Shown piece after piece: positions 1-8,065 of a stretch of DNA of 64,000 nt; position 1 is the stretch's first letter, and each line of letters begins with the position of its first letter. The notes under the pieces are model-generated. The model was given only the letters and a program-made list of their open reading frames with translations, did no database searches and was not told the origin of the DNA. Location: contig JAHBYX010000003.1 in NCBI GenBank assembly GCA_019635735.1, positions 372,001 through 436,000 of the forward strand, given 5' to 3'. The DNA comes from Mesorhizobium sp. (lineage in GTDB: Bacteria > Pseudomonadota > Alphaproteobacteria > Rhizobiales > Rhizobiaceae). The position numbers and the translations under genes are program-made.

Positions 1-401
1 GCCGGGCCGAGCAGCAGCATGGCGCCGGCAAGTGCGGCGAAGATCGCGATCAGCGGCAGCAGCACGATCGCCGGCAGCGGCAGGGCGCCGGTGCCGAGCA
101 CGACGGTCAGGATCGCGCCGGCATAGAGCTGCGCCTCGGCGCCGATGTTCCACAGTTTTGCGCGGAAGGCGACGGCGACCGCGAGGCCGGTGAAGATCAG
201 CGGCGTGGCGCGCGTCAACGTCTCCATCAGCGCGAATTGCGAGCCGGCCGCGCCCTTCAGCACCAGGCCGAAGACCGAGAGCGGATTGGCGCCGGCGGCC
301 AGCACGAGGAGGGAGGCGACGAGGACGGTGACCGCGACCGCGCCGACGGGGAAAAGGAGTGTCGTGGCGAGCGACGGGGCGGGTTTGGGCTCAAGGCGCA
401 T
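1..401 (-). CDS. ABC transporter permease, BMP/nucleoside type (partial)
   Basis: The reading frame runs off the window edge, so only the first 133 codons are visible. It starts with ATG at 401 (MRLEPKPAP). The peptide is hydrophobic, with a first membrane segment at about residues 12-36, and contains the run AFRAKLWNIGAEAQLYAGA. That run is typical of inner-membrane permeases of the BPD_transp_2 family that pair with BMP-type lipoproteins (NupP/YufP-like). It lies downstream of the matching ATPase and binding-protein genes on the same strand, so it should be the first permease of that importer. The substrate is probably a nucleoside or purine-like compound, but only by family analogy. A second permease would be expected beyond the edge. 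Confidence 0.85.
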   Translation of the reverse strand, partial: MRLEPKPAPSLATTLLFPVGAVAVTVLVASLLVLAAGANPLSVFGLVLKGAAGSQFALMETLTRATPLIFTGLAVAVAFRAKLWNIGAEAQLYAGAILTVVLGTGALPLPAIVLLPLIAIFAALAGAMLLLGP

Positions 402-450
402 GGGGATGCACCTTCTGCACGGAGCCGGAGGTCGGCGGGGTCGCGGAACA

Positions 451-583
451 CCCCCTCACCGACTGCCTTCGGCAGCCACCTCTCCCCCTGGCCGGGGGAG
501 AGGAGACGCCAATCGCCGAAGCTGCTGCTCCTCGCCCCCATGGAATGGGGGAGAGGTGGCACGCGAAGCGTGACGGTGAGGGG
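451..583. repeat. Intergenic inverted-repeat element, family A
   Basis: This 280-bp gap between the permease and ATPase genes holds two nested inverted repeats. CCCCCTCACC at 451-460 pairs with 575-584, and a perfect 14-bp arm at 475-488 pairs with 547-560. Inside are smaller GC-rich hairpins. The structure could fold into one long stem in the transcript and resembles the non-coding palindromic elements scattered between rhizobial genes. It sits inside an operon, so it could affect the relative expression of the flanking transporter genes. Confidence 0.75.
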
Positions 584-614
584 GACGCCGGCGACAGGGC
601 GTGACGATAGAGAT

Positions 615-666
615 GACCCCACCCGACCGGGCTTTGCCCGGCCACCCTCCCCTCAAGGGGGAGGGA
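615..666. repeat. Intergenic palindromic element, family B, copy 1
   Basis: A block of about 52 bp with two short hairpins, a CCGGGC/GCCCGG stem and a CCCTCCCCTC-AAGGGGGAGGG stem. Near-identical blocks occur at 2311-2363 in the same orientation and 2204-2250 in reverse orientation, so this is a dispersed repeat. It lies just after the stop of the ABC ATPase gene. Confidence 0.75.
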
Positions 667-683
667 TTGCGTTGCGCCCGCCC

Positions 684-2105
684 TCACGCCGCCGCCTCCG
701 CGTGTCCCGCCATCAGTTCGCCCAGCTCCCGCACCGTTCGCTCGCCGCGCGCGGACGGTACTGACAGCCGGCCGCCCGAAATCACCACGGTGCGGTCGGC
801 GAGCGTCAGGATCTCGTCGAGGTCCTCGGAGATCAAGAGCACCGCCGCCCCCCTCGCCCGCGCCTCGAGCAGCCGGCCGTGGACATAGGCGATGGCGCCG
901 ACGTCGAGGCCGCGCGTGGGCTGGTTGGCGAGAATGATGACCGGTTCGGGATCGAGCGCGCGGCCTAGGATCAGCTTCTGCATGTTGCCGCCCGACAGCA
1001 GGCGGATGCGCGCGTCGGGGCCAGGGCACTTGACGTCATAATCGCGGATGATCTCTTCCGCGAAATTTCGGGCGGCTTTCCAGTCCATGAAACCGTGCTT
1101 CGAGAAACGCGGCGTGCGGTAGCGCTCGGAGATGACGTTCTCCATGACGCTCATGTCGGCGATGGCGCCGACGGCGTGGCGGTCCTCGGGGATACGGGCG
1201 ATGCCGGCTTCGAGCGCCGCGACCGGGGACCAGTTGTCCGGCGCGTGACCCTGCACGGCCATCGAGCCGGACTGCGGCGTTTCCAGGCCCGACAGCAGGC
1301 CGGCGAGTGCCGCCTGCCCGTTGCCCGACACGCCGGCGACGCCGGTGATCTCGCCGCTGTGCAAGGAAAGCGTCACGCCGGAAAGCGGAGTGCCGGTGCC
1401 CCGGCGCGGGGTCGATACGTTCTCCATGATCAGCAGGGCCGGGCCGGTGACGACGGGCGGAACCGGCGGCGGCACGAGGTCCTGCCCGACCATCAGGGCG
1501 GCCAGCGCCTTGCGGTCGGTCTCGGCGGTGCGGCGTTCGCCCGCCACCTTGCCGGCGCGCAGCACGACGACGCGGTCGGAGATCGCCATCACCTCGTTGA
1601 GCTTGTGCGAGATGAAGATGATCGACAGGCCTTCGGCGACGAGCTTGCGCAGCGTCGAAAACAGGGCGTCGGTTTCGAGCGGGGTGAGCACGGCGGTCGG
1701 CTCGTCGAGGATGAGGATGCGCGCGTCGCGGTAGAGCGCTTTCAGAATCTCGACGCGCTGGCGCTCGCCGACGGTCAGCGCGGAAACGAGGCTGTCGGGA
1801 TGGACCTCGAGGCCGAAATCGGCGGAAAGTTTGCGGATCTTCTGCCGCGCCGCCTCACGCCGGAAGCGCGGTGCGAACAGCGGCTCGGTGCCTAGCGCGA
1901 TGTTTTCGAGCACGGTCATGTTGTCGGCGAGCGTGAAATGCTGGTGGACCATGCCGATGCCGGCATCGAGGGCGGCGCGCGGGTCGCCCGGGGGCAGTTC
2001 CGTACCGAAGGCCTCGACCGTGCCGTCGTCGGCGACGTAATGGCCGAAGAGGATGTTCATCAGCGTCGTCTTGCCGGCGCCGTTCTCGCCCAGCAGCGCC
2101 ACCAC
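684..2105 (-). CDS. ABC transporter ATP-binding protein, double-NBD BMP/sugar type
   Basis: This cytoplasmic ATPase has two fused nucleotide-binding domains. The first has Walker A GENGAGKTT, signature LTVGERQRVEIL and Walker B ILILDEPTA. The second is the usual degenerate half with VSGNGQAAL and LSGGNMQKL. It powers the adjacent BMP-type importer. The only conventional in-frame start is GTG at 2105, giving 473 aa. The frame stays open upstream and encodes the expected N-terminus (RLASITKRFGPLVAND, about 2181-2134), but has no ATG, GTG or TTG before the stop at 2298-2300. A family B repeat abuts this point at about 2204. The GTG start would remove the first strands of the NBD, so the real start is uncertain: it may be a rare codon, or the native start may have been lost. 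Confidence 0.85.
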   Translation of the reverse strand: MVALLGENGAGKTTLMNILFGHYVADDGTVEAFGTELPPGDPRAALDAGIGMVHQHFTLADNMTVLENIALGTEPLFAPRFRREAARQKIRKLSADFGLEVHPDSLVSALTVGERQRVEILKALYRDARILILDEPTAVLTPLETDALFSTLRKLVAEGLSIIFISHKLNEVMAISDRVVVLRAGKVAGERRTAETDRKALAALMVGQDLVPPPVPPVVTGPALLIMENVSTPRRGTGTPLSGVTLSLHSGEITGVAGVSGNGQAALAGLLSGLETPQSGSMAVQGHAPDNWSPVAALEAGIARIPEDRHAVGAIADMSVMENVISERYRTPRFSKHGFMDWKAARNFAEEIIRDYDVKCPGPDARIRLLSGGNMQKLILGRALDPEPVIILANQPTRGLDVGAIAYVHGRLLEARARGAAVLLISEDLDEILTLADRTVVISGGRLSVPSARGERTVRELGELMAGHAEAAA

Positions 2106-2203
2106 CTCGCCGCGCGCGAGGTCGAGCGAGATCGCATCGTTGGCGACGAGCGGCCCGAAGCGCTTGGTGATGGAGGCGAGGCGGAGGACGGGGGCGCCGA
2201 CGT

Positions 2204-2363
2204 TCCCTCCCCCTTGAGGGGAGGGTGGCGGCGCAGCCGCCGGGTGGGGTTGCTGCGGCAGGGCTCGACGTCCTCTGTTTGCTGATCCAAGGCGGAGTCA
2301 CCAAATTGGCGACCCCACCCGACCGGCTTTCGGCCGGCCACCCTCCCCTCAAGGGGGAGGGAT
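2204..2363. repeat. Pair of inverted family B elements between ATPase and binding-protein genes
   Basis: Two copies of the family B element face each other, 2204-2250 in reverse and 2311-2363 forward, separated by about 60 bp of unrecognised sequence. Each contains a CCCTCCCC-type hairpin and a GGC-rich hairpin. As a pair they can form a long stem. They fill the whole gap between the BMP gene stop (2369) and the coding-like 5' end of the ATPase (about 2200). The copy next to the ATPase appears to occupy the place where its start codon and ribosome site should be. Confidence 0.75.
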
Positions 2364-2368
2364 CACGC

Positions 2369-3394
2369 TCAGCTCGACTTCGGCTCCGTGTCGTTGATCT
2401 CGACCGTGAAGCTGCCGTCCTTGATGGCCTTTTCCTTCTCGGCGACCTTGGCCATGACCTCGGCGGGCACCTTGCCCTCGAAGGTGCCGAGCGGGGCGAT
2501 CGAGCAGCCGCCTTCCTTCATGAAGGAATACATGCCGTAATCGGCGGCCTTGAAGGTGCCGGCCTTGACCTCGGCGATGGCCTTGTCGAGCGTCGGCTCG
2601 AAGTGCCAGAGCGCGGAGGCGACGACGGTGTCCGGGTAGTCCTTCTGCGTGTCGATGACGTTGCCGATGGCCAGCACGCCCTTCTCCTTGGCCGCGTCCG
2701 AAACGCCGAAGCGCTCGGCATACATGACGTCGGCGCCGGCATCGATCTGGGCAAACGCGGTCTCCTTGGCCTTGGGCGGATCGAACCAGGAGCCGATGAA
2801 GGCGACCTGGAACTTGGCGTCGGGCGCGGTCTTCTTCACGCCGGCCATGAAGGCGTGCATCAGGCGGTTGACCTCGGGGATCGGGAAGCCGCCGACCATG
2901 CCGATGTTCTTCGACTTGGTCATGGCGCCGGCGATGATGCCGGTGAGGTAGGACGCGTCCTGGATGTAATTGTCGAAGACGGAGAAGTTCGGATTCTTGT
3001 CGTCCGGCTTGAACGACGAGCCCATCAGGAAGGCGGTGTCGGGATAGTCGGCGGCGACGGTGCGCGCGGCCTCCTCGACGCCGAAGACCTCGCCGACGAT
3101 CAGCTTGTTGCCGGCCTCGGCATATTCGCGCATGACGCGCTCATAGTCGGTGTTGGAGACGTTCTCGGTGGCGACGTATTCGATGTCGCCGCGCTCCTTG
3201 GCCTTCAGCGCCGCTTGGTGGATGCGCGACACCCACTGCTGCTCGAAAGGCACGGTGTAGATCGCCGCGACCTTGAGCTTTTCCTGGGCGAAGGCCCGGC
3301 CTGCGAGACCGGGAGCAAGGGCGAGCGCCGCGCCGGCTCCGGTCGCCTTCAGGATCTGGCGGCGCGAGAAGAAGAGATTGCTGGGTCTTGTCAT
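2369..3394 (-). CDS. BMP family ABC transporter substrate-binding protein
   Basis: Periplasmic binding protein of the BMP/Med/PnrA family, which mostly bind nucleosides or related compounds. The chosen ATG at 3394 (MTRPSNLFFSRRQ) follows AGAGGTGG about 6 bp upstream. The N-terminus is a twin-arginine signal (SRRQILKAT at residues 10-18, hydrophobic stretch, AFAQ cleavage near 36), so it should be exported folded by Tat. The body begins with KVAAIYTVPFEQQWVSRIHQ, followed by family-typical segments. At 341 aa it is normal in length. It heads the ATPase and permease genes below it and lies downstream of the amidase, separated by a terminator-like hairpin, so it probably has its own promoter. 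Confidence 0.9.
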   Translation of the reverse strand: MTRPSNLFFSRRQILKATGAGAALALAPGLAGRAFAQEKLKVAAIYTVPFEQQWVSRIHQAALKAKERGDIEYVATENVSNTDYERVMREYAEAGNKLIVGEVFGVEEAARTVAADYPDTAFLMGSSFKPDDKNPNFSVFDNYIQDASYLTGIIAGAMTKSKNIGMVGGFPIPEVNRLMHAFMAGVKKTAPDAKFQVAFIGSWFDPPKAKETAFAQIDAGADVMYAERFGVSDAAKEKGVLAIGNVIDTQKDYPDTVVASALWHFEPTLDKAIAEVKAGTFKAADYGMYSFMKEGGCSIAPLGTFEGKVPAEVMAKVAEKEKAIKDGSFTVEINDTEPKSS

Positions 3395-3467
3395 GTTCCA
3401 CCTCTGGCTTGCGGGTCCGGCCGATCCGTCCCACGATTTTTTATCGTTTGGACAAAATCTAAGCAGA

Positions 3468-3502
3468 AATCGCGCCTGCCGCAATCGGATGCAGGCGCGA
3501 TT
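3468..3502 (-). terminator. Hairpin after the amidase gene
   Basis: Perfect 12-bp inverted repeat, AATCGCGCCTGC at 3468-3479 and its complement at 3491-3502, with an 11-bp loop, 31 bp after the amidase stop codon. In the minus-strand transcript a T-rich stretch (TTCTGCTTAGATTTTGT) follows. This fits a factor-independent terminator, although the T run is imperfect. The promoter of the BMP gene would lie between it and 3394. Confidence 0.6.
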
Positions 3503-3532
3503 CCGGTGAATTGTATGAATAGCGCCGGCGTG

Positions 3533-4960
3533 TCAGAGCTTCGGCCGCGCCGTGGCCTCGCCGTACCAGCCGCCCACAGACTTCTCGTAGGCGATCGCGG
3601 CGCGCATGACGTCCTCGTCGCAATAGGTCCGGCCGACGATCTGCATGCCGGTCGGCACGCGGTTCTTCGCGTGGCCGGTCGGCACCGAGATGACCGGGCA
3701 GCGCGACAGCATGTTGAACGGCGTGGTCATGACCCAGCCGAGCGACGGATCGACGACCTTGCCGTTGATCTTCACCTCGTCCTTCGACTGGTCGTGATCG
3801 GCGGGCACGGCGGCAAGCGCGTTGGTCGGGCAGATGAAGATGTCGTAGTCCTCGAGCAGCGGGCCGAGAGAGTTGTACATCTCGGCTGCGGTCTCCAGCG
3901 TCGAGACGAAGTCGGTCGCCTTGGACGACTGGCCCTCCTCGGCGAATCTGCGTGTATATGTGCAGAGATCGTCGGCATGGTCCGCCAGCAGCTTCGCCAG
4001 CGAGGCGCCGAACAGGTGGTTGAGATAGGCCATGCCCTGCTGCAGCGCGTTCTTCGGCCAGCCGAGATCGACCTCCTCGACCGTGGCGCCGAGCGAGCGG
4101 AAGACGTCGAGCGCGGCCAGCGTGTTCTTCCGGACTTCCCTGTCGACCTCGAACAGGCCGAGATCCATCGACCAGGCGATCTTCCACTTGCCGATCGGCT
4201 TGTATTTCGTCGGCAGCGTCAGCTTGGGCCTGAGGCTCGCGATGTCGAGCGGGTGCGGGCCGCACATCACGTTCTGCAGCAGGATCGTGTCCTCGACCGT
4301 GCGCGCCATCGGGCCGGTGTGGCAGTAGAAGTCGAGATTGAACGGCGGGTCGTCCGGGTTGCGGCCATAGGGCGGCTTGAAGCCGACGACGCCGCAGGCC
4401 GACGCCGGGATGCGGATCGAGCCGCCGATGTCGGAGCCGGTCGCGATCGGCGCGAGGCCCGCGGTGAGCGCCGCGCCCGAGCCGCCGGACGAGCCGCCGG
4501 TGGTGAACTTCGGGTTCCATGGATTGCGCGTGACACCCCAGAGCCGCGACCAGGTGTAAGCCGCGCAGGAGAATTCCGGCGTCGCCGTGCGGGCATGGAC
4601 GATTCCGCCGGCGGCCATGATGCGCTGGTTGTTGGGCGAGGTCTTCTCGGCGACGAAATCCTTGAGGATCAGCGAGGCGTTCGAGGTCGGCTTGCCGGCG
4701 ATGTAGCTCTCGTCCTTGACGGCCACAGGCAGGCCTTCGAGCGGCCCGGTCTTCTTGCCCTTGGCGTATCTCGCTTCCGCCTTCTTCGCCAGCGCCAGCG
4801 CCTCGTCGTAATGCGTGTAGGTGAAGGCGTTGATCTTGTCCTTCGTCGCTTCCGCCCGATCGATCACCGCCGTCATCAGTTCGACCGGCGACAGCTTCTT
4901 CTTCCTGAACAGCGAAAGCGCCTCGGTCGCAGACATGTAGCAGAGGTCGAGGTCGCTCAT
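3533..4960 (-). CDS. Amidase-signature family hydrolase (NylA/GatA-like)
   Basis: Cytoplasmic amide hydrolase of the amidase signature family, 475 aa. The Ser-cisSer-Lys triad is visible: Lys82 in LPVAVKDES, Ser157 in GGSSGGSG and Ser181 in DIGGSIRIPAS, with the spacing known from family enzymes. The start ATG at 4960 overlaps the stop of the upstream serine hydrolase (ATGA) and has CCGGAG about 8 bp upstream. Family members cleave diverse linear and cyclic amides, including the 6-aminohexanoate cyclic dimer. Context (a NylB-like partner and a polyamine importer just upstream) suggests an amine-containing amide or lactam substrate. It is not likely to be GatA, because no gatC or gatB is present. 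The exact substrate is unknown. Confidence 0.88.
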   Translation of the reverse strand: MSDLDLCYMSATEALSLFRKKKLSPVELMTAVIDRAEATKDKINAFTYTHYDEALALAKKAEARYAKGKKTGPLEGLPVAVKDESYIAGKPTSNASLILKDFVAEKTSPNNQRIMAAGGIVHARTATPEFSCAAYTWSRLWGVTRNPWNPKFTTGGSSGGSGAALTAGLAPIATGSDIGGSIRIPASACGVVGFKPPYGRNPDDPPFNLDFYCHTGPMARTVEDTILLQNVMCGPHPLDIASLRPKLTLPTKYKPIGKWKIAWSMDLGLFEVDREVRKNTLAALDVFRSLGATVEEVDLGWPKNALQQGMAYLNHLFGASLAKLLADHADDLCTYTRRFAEEGQSSKATDFVSTLETAAEMYNSLGPLLEDYDIFICPTNALAAVPADHDQSKDEVKINGKVVDPSLGWVMTTPFNMLSRCPVISVPTGHAKNRVPTGMQIVGRTYCDEDVMRAAIAYEKSVGGWYGEATARPKL

Positions 4961-6153
4961 TCGAGTGCTCCGGAGATGGCATGGACCGCGCGCAAGGTCG
5001 CGACCGAATAGGGGTGATTGAGGAATTCGGGCCAGGTCGACAGTTTCACGGTGACGATCCGCGCGTCGAAATTGACATGGATGAGCTGGCCGAAGACGCC
5101 GCGGCACATCAGGTTGCGGGACTGCGCGTCCTCGATCCAGAACTGGTTGCGGTAGGAGCCGGGAAACGCCGTGCTGTAGGCTTGGCCATAGGAAGCGCCG
5201 TCGCGGGTGGCCGCGATCCATTCCGCCGGCACGATGCCCGCGCCATTGTCCAGGATCATCTGGCCGAAACGGCCATAGTCGCGCAGCGTCGCGTTGAAGC
5301 CGCCGTCGGCGAGCGCATAGCCGGCGCTGTCGACGGTGAAGCAGGCACTCTCCTCGCAGCCGAGTTTCTGCCAAAGCTCGTCCGAGACGAGGTCGGCCAG
5401 GCGCCTGCCGGTCACGCGCTCCATCGCGAAGGCCAGCACGTCGGTCTCGATGGAGCGATATTCGAACGCCTCGCCATGGGGGCGGTCGAGACGCTTCAGC
5501 GTCAGGATCAATTCCCACATGTGCGAAGGCCATTGGAACTCCGGATCGGCGCCCGGCGGGACCGGTTTCCAGCCGCTGGCGACGTCGGTCTGGCCGATCT
5601 CCGAATAGGGGTCGGTGTATTCCTCGCTGAAATGGACGCCCGTCGTCATGTCGAGCACCTGTTGCAGTGTGGCGCCATTCCACGCGGTGCGGACAAGTTC
5701 AGGAAGGTAGTCGGTGACAGGCCGCGAAGGTTCGAGCAGGCCGCGTCCGACGAGTATGCCGGCGACGGCGGAGGTGACGGATTTCGCCATCGACTGCGAC
5801 AGGTGCAGCGTGCGCGGCGTCATGCCGTTGAAATAGCGTTCGTAGACCACCGCCCCGTCCTTCAGGACAAGGAAGGCGTCGGTGTAGCTCTCGTCGAGAT
5901 GGTCGAGCAGCGTGGACGGCCGGCCGGCGCTGTCGGCGACGGCGAGCGCGTCGAGGCCTCGCTCCGCGCGCGGCAGGCGCGACGCGTGGCCGGGTCCCTT
6001 CCACACTTCGACGGTCGGCAGCAGTTCGCGGATGTGCTGGAACGACCAGCGGTTCCACGGCGGCCTGTCCCAGTCCATGCGCGGCGGCACGAGACGGGGC
6101 GGCGACCCGAGCATGATCGGCGGGCGCGGCTCGGAGTTGCGGTAGGATTTCAT
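4957..6153 (-). CDS. Beta-lactamase-fold serine hydrolase, NylB-like
   Basis: 398-aa serine hydrolase of the class C beta-lactamase/esterase fold. Ser121-x-x-Lys124 (SQSMAKSV) is the nucleophile motif. Tyr179 and Tyr232 (EYRS) lie at spacings close to those of the active-site tyrosines in 6-aminohexanoate-dimer hydrolase NylB. No signal peptide is visible, so it is probably cytoplasmic. It is translationally coupled to the downstream amidase and starts 49 bp after the polyamine-binding protein gene, with a GC hairpin in the gap. I infer that the two hydrolases process an amide brought in by the neighbouring importer. Esterase or D-amino-acid amidase activity is an alternative that sequence alone cannot exclude. 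Confidence 0.85.
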   Translation of the reverse strand: MKSYRNSEPRPPIMLGSPPRLVPPRMDWDRPPWNRWSFQHIRELLPTVEVWKGPGHASRLPRAERGLDALAVADSAGRPSTLLDHLDESYTDAFLVLKDGAVVYERYFNGMTPRTLHLSQSMAKSVTSAVAGILVGRGLLEPSRPVTDYLPELVRTAWNGATLQQVLDMTTGVHFSEEYTDPYSEIGQTDVASGWKPVPPGADPEFQWPSHMWELILTLKRLDRPHGEAFEYRSIETDVLAFAMERVTGRRLADLVSDELWQKLGCEESACFTVDSAGYALADGGFNATLRDYGRFGQMILDNGAGIVPAEWIAATRDGASYGQAYSTAFPGSYRNQFWIEDAQSRNLMCRGVFGQLIHVNFDARIVTVKLSTWPEFLNHPYSVATLRAVHAISGALE

Positions 6154-6170
6154 CGTCGCCCGAAGGAAAG

Positions 6171-6195
6171 CGGCCCCGGCGTGGCGCCGGGGCCG
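6171..6195 (-). terminator. GC-rich hairpin between binding protein and hydrolase genes
   Basis: Perfect 11-bp stem (CGGCCCCGGCG at 6171-6181, complement at 6185-6195) with a 3-nt loop, 8 bp after the stop of the polyamine-binding protein gene. Only a pyrimidine-rich CTTTCCTTC follows, not a true T run. It may be a partial terminator or an RNA-stabilising stem that keeps binding-protein mRNA abundant relative to the hydrolase genes. Confidence 0.55.
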
Positions 6196-6202
6196 GGATG
6201 CG

Positions 6203-7237
6203 TTACTTCTGAACCTCGGTCCAGATCTTCGTATAGATCTCCTGCACCTCAGGCGCGCAGCGGAGCATGAACTTGCCCTTGTCCGAGAATTCGGCCGGCG
6301 TCACGATCTCCGGCGCCGTCGCCATCTCCGGCGGCATGAACTTCTCCGAGCCCATGATGCCGTTGGCGTATTTGGCGAAGTTGGAAATCAGCGCCGCGTT
6401 CTCGGGCGCCATGACGAAGTTCAGGAAGAGCTTTGCGTTCTCGACGTTCTTGGCGTCCTTCAGGATGGCGGCGTTGTCCATCCACAGCGGGTAGCCTTCC
6501 TTGGGATAGCCGTAGTGGATCGAGCTCTTCGCGTCGCGCATGCGCAGCGAGGCGCCGTTCCAGTTGACCGTGGCGGCATAGTCGCCCTTGGCCATGGCTT
6601 CGATGTTGCCGTAGTTCATCGAGATCCACTTGGTCTTGGCTTCGACCAGCTTGTCGCGGACCTTCTTCAGGACCTCCTTGTCGCCGGTGCAGGGCTCGCC
6701 GCCCATATAGCGGATGGCGAGATGCATGACGTCGGCCATCTCGGGCACGACGTTGATCTTGCCGGCGAGTTCCGGCGGCGGGTCGAGGAAGATCGCGGAG
6801 GTGTTGATGTCGCCCTTGTAGACGGCGGTGTCGACGGAGACGCCCGTGGAGCCCCACTGCCACGGAACCGTGTATTTGCGGCCCGGGTCGAATTCGACGT
6901 CCACCCAGCGCGGGTCCACGTTCTTGAAGTTCTCCATCTGGTTCGGATTGGATTCGAGCAGCAGGCCTTCCTCGACCCAGATCTGGACGTAGGAGGCCGA
7001 GGGCACGACGATGTCGTAGCCGTGGCCGCCCTGGCGGATCTTGCCCAACGCGGTGTCGTTGGAATCGTAGTCGGTCACGGTGACCTTGACCTTGTAGGTC
7101 TCCTCGAACTTCTTGATCAGATCGGGCGCCGTGTAGTTGCCCCAGTTGAAGATGTTGAGCTCGCCCTCGGCGCGGGCAAGCCCGGTCGTGGCGAGAAGCG
7201 CGGCGGTCATCGCCGCGATCGTCAGTCTGCGTTTCAT
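6203..7237 (-). CDS. Polyamine ABC transporter substrate-binding protein (PotD/PotF-like)
   Basis: 344-aa periplasmic binding protein. It has a Sec signal peptide (MKRRLTIAAMTAALLATTG, cleavage near ARA-EG at 23). The mature start ELNIFNWGNYTAPDLIKKFE followed by YDIVVPSASYVQIW is diagnostic of the spermidine/putrescine-binding family. The start at 7237 has AAAGGAAG about 7 bp upstream. The gene is last in the potA-potB-potC-potD order on the minus strand. The ligand could be putrescine, spermidine, an acylated polyamine or a related cation. The presence of carbamoylputrescine and acetylpolyamine hydrolase genes nearby supports a polyamine-type ligand. Confidence 0.92.
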   Translation of the reverse strand: MKRRLTIAAMTAALLATTGLARAEGELNIFNWGNYTAPDLIKKFEETYKVKVTVTDYDSNDTALGKIRQGGHGYDIVVPSASYVQIWVEEGLLLESNPNQMENFKNVDPRWVDVEFDPGRKYTVPWQWGSTGVSVDTAVYKGDINTSAIFLDPPPELAGKINVVPEMADVMHLAIRYMGGEPCTGDKEVLKKVRDKLVEAKTKWISMNYGNIEAMAKGDYAATVNWNGASLRMRDAKSSIHYGYPKEGYPLWMDNAAILKDAKNVENAKLFLNFVMAPENAALISNFAKYANGIMGSEKFMPPEMATAPEIVTPAEFSDKGKFMLRCAPEVQEIYTKIWTEVQK

Positions 7238-7261
7238 CTCAGCTTCCTTTCCCTCTGGTTG

Positions 7262-8065
7262 TTATGTGCGTCGCCTGCTGATGAAGAAGAACAGCGTCAC
7301 GATCAGGATCGAGATCAGCAGGAAGACAGTGGAGATGGCGTTCATTTCCGGCGTGACGACGCGCCGGAGCTGGCCGAGCATGTAGGTCGGCAAAGTGTCC
7401 TGGCCGCCGGACTTGACGAACTCGGTGATGACGACGTCGTCCAGCGAGATGACGAAGGCGAGCATAAGACCCGCGATGATGCCGGGCCATAGGAGCGGCA
7501 GCGTGATGCGCGTGAACGTCTTCCACGGCGTGGCGTAGAGGTCGGCGGCCGCCGTCTCCAGCGTCAAGTCCATGCTCTCCAGCCGCGCCCGGATCGGCAG
7601 ATAGGCGAAGGGAATGCAGAACGCCGTGTGCGCCGCGATCAGGTAGCCGAGCCCGGAATAGCCGGTGGCAACCTTGATGCGGGCAAAGACGATGAGCAGC
7701 GCGACCGCCGTGACGATTTCCGGGATCATCAGCGGCTGGTTGATGAAAGCGTATTTGAAGGTCAGCCCGCGATACGGTTTCGTCCTCGTCGTGGCGAGCG
7801 CGGCCATCGTCGCGGCGATGGTGGCGACCACGGCCGCGACCGAGGCGATCTGGACGGAGCGGATCGAGGCCTCGAGAACCTGCTGATTGTTCCACGCCTG
7901 CCGGAACCAGCGTAGGGAAAAGCCTTGCCAGATCGCCACCGAGTTGCCCTCGTTGAAGGCATAGACGACCAGCGTGACGATCGGCAGATAGAGGAGCGCG
8001 AAGCAGAATATCGCGATGGTGGCGAAGCCGGGCTGGCGCTTGATGGCGAAATTGGATCTAGCCAT
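7262..8065 (-). CDS. Polyamine ABC transporter permease (PotC/PotI-like)
   Basis: 267-aa inner-membrane permease with about six membrane segments. The cytoplasmic EAA loop that contacts the ATPase reads ETAAADLYATPWKTFTRITL. Its start overlaps the end of the partner permease by 8 bp, so the two are translationally coupled. A gap of 24 bp separates it from the binding-protein gene downstream. It forms the membrane channel with the 8058-8978 product. Confidence 0.92.
   Translation of the reverse strand: MARSNFAIKRQPGFATIAIFCFALLYLPIVTLVVYAFNEGNSVAIWQGFSLRWFRQAWNNQQVLEASIRSVQIASVAAVVATIAATMAALATTRTKPYRGLTFKYAFINQPLMIPEIVTAVALLIVFARIKVATGYSGLGYLIAAHTAFCIPFAYLPIRARLESMDLTLETAAADLYATPWKTFTRITLPLLWPGIIAGLMLAFVISLDDVVITEFVKSGGQDTLPTYMLGQLRRVVTPEMNAISTVFLLISILIVTLFFFISRRRT

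Noticed and set aside
2225-5011. Plus-strand open frame of 928 codons opposite the BMP, amidase and hydrolase genes
   Set aside because: It is antisense to well-supported genes, low in complexity and rich in Arg, Gly, Asp and Glu. It is a by-product of high GC codon bias in the real genes.
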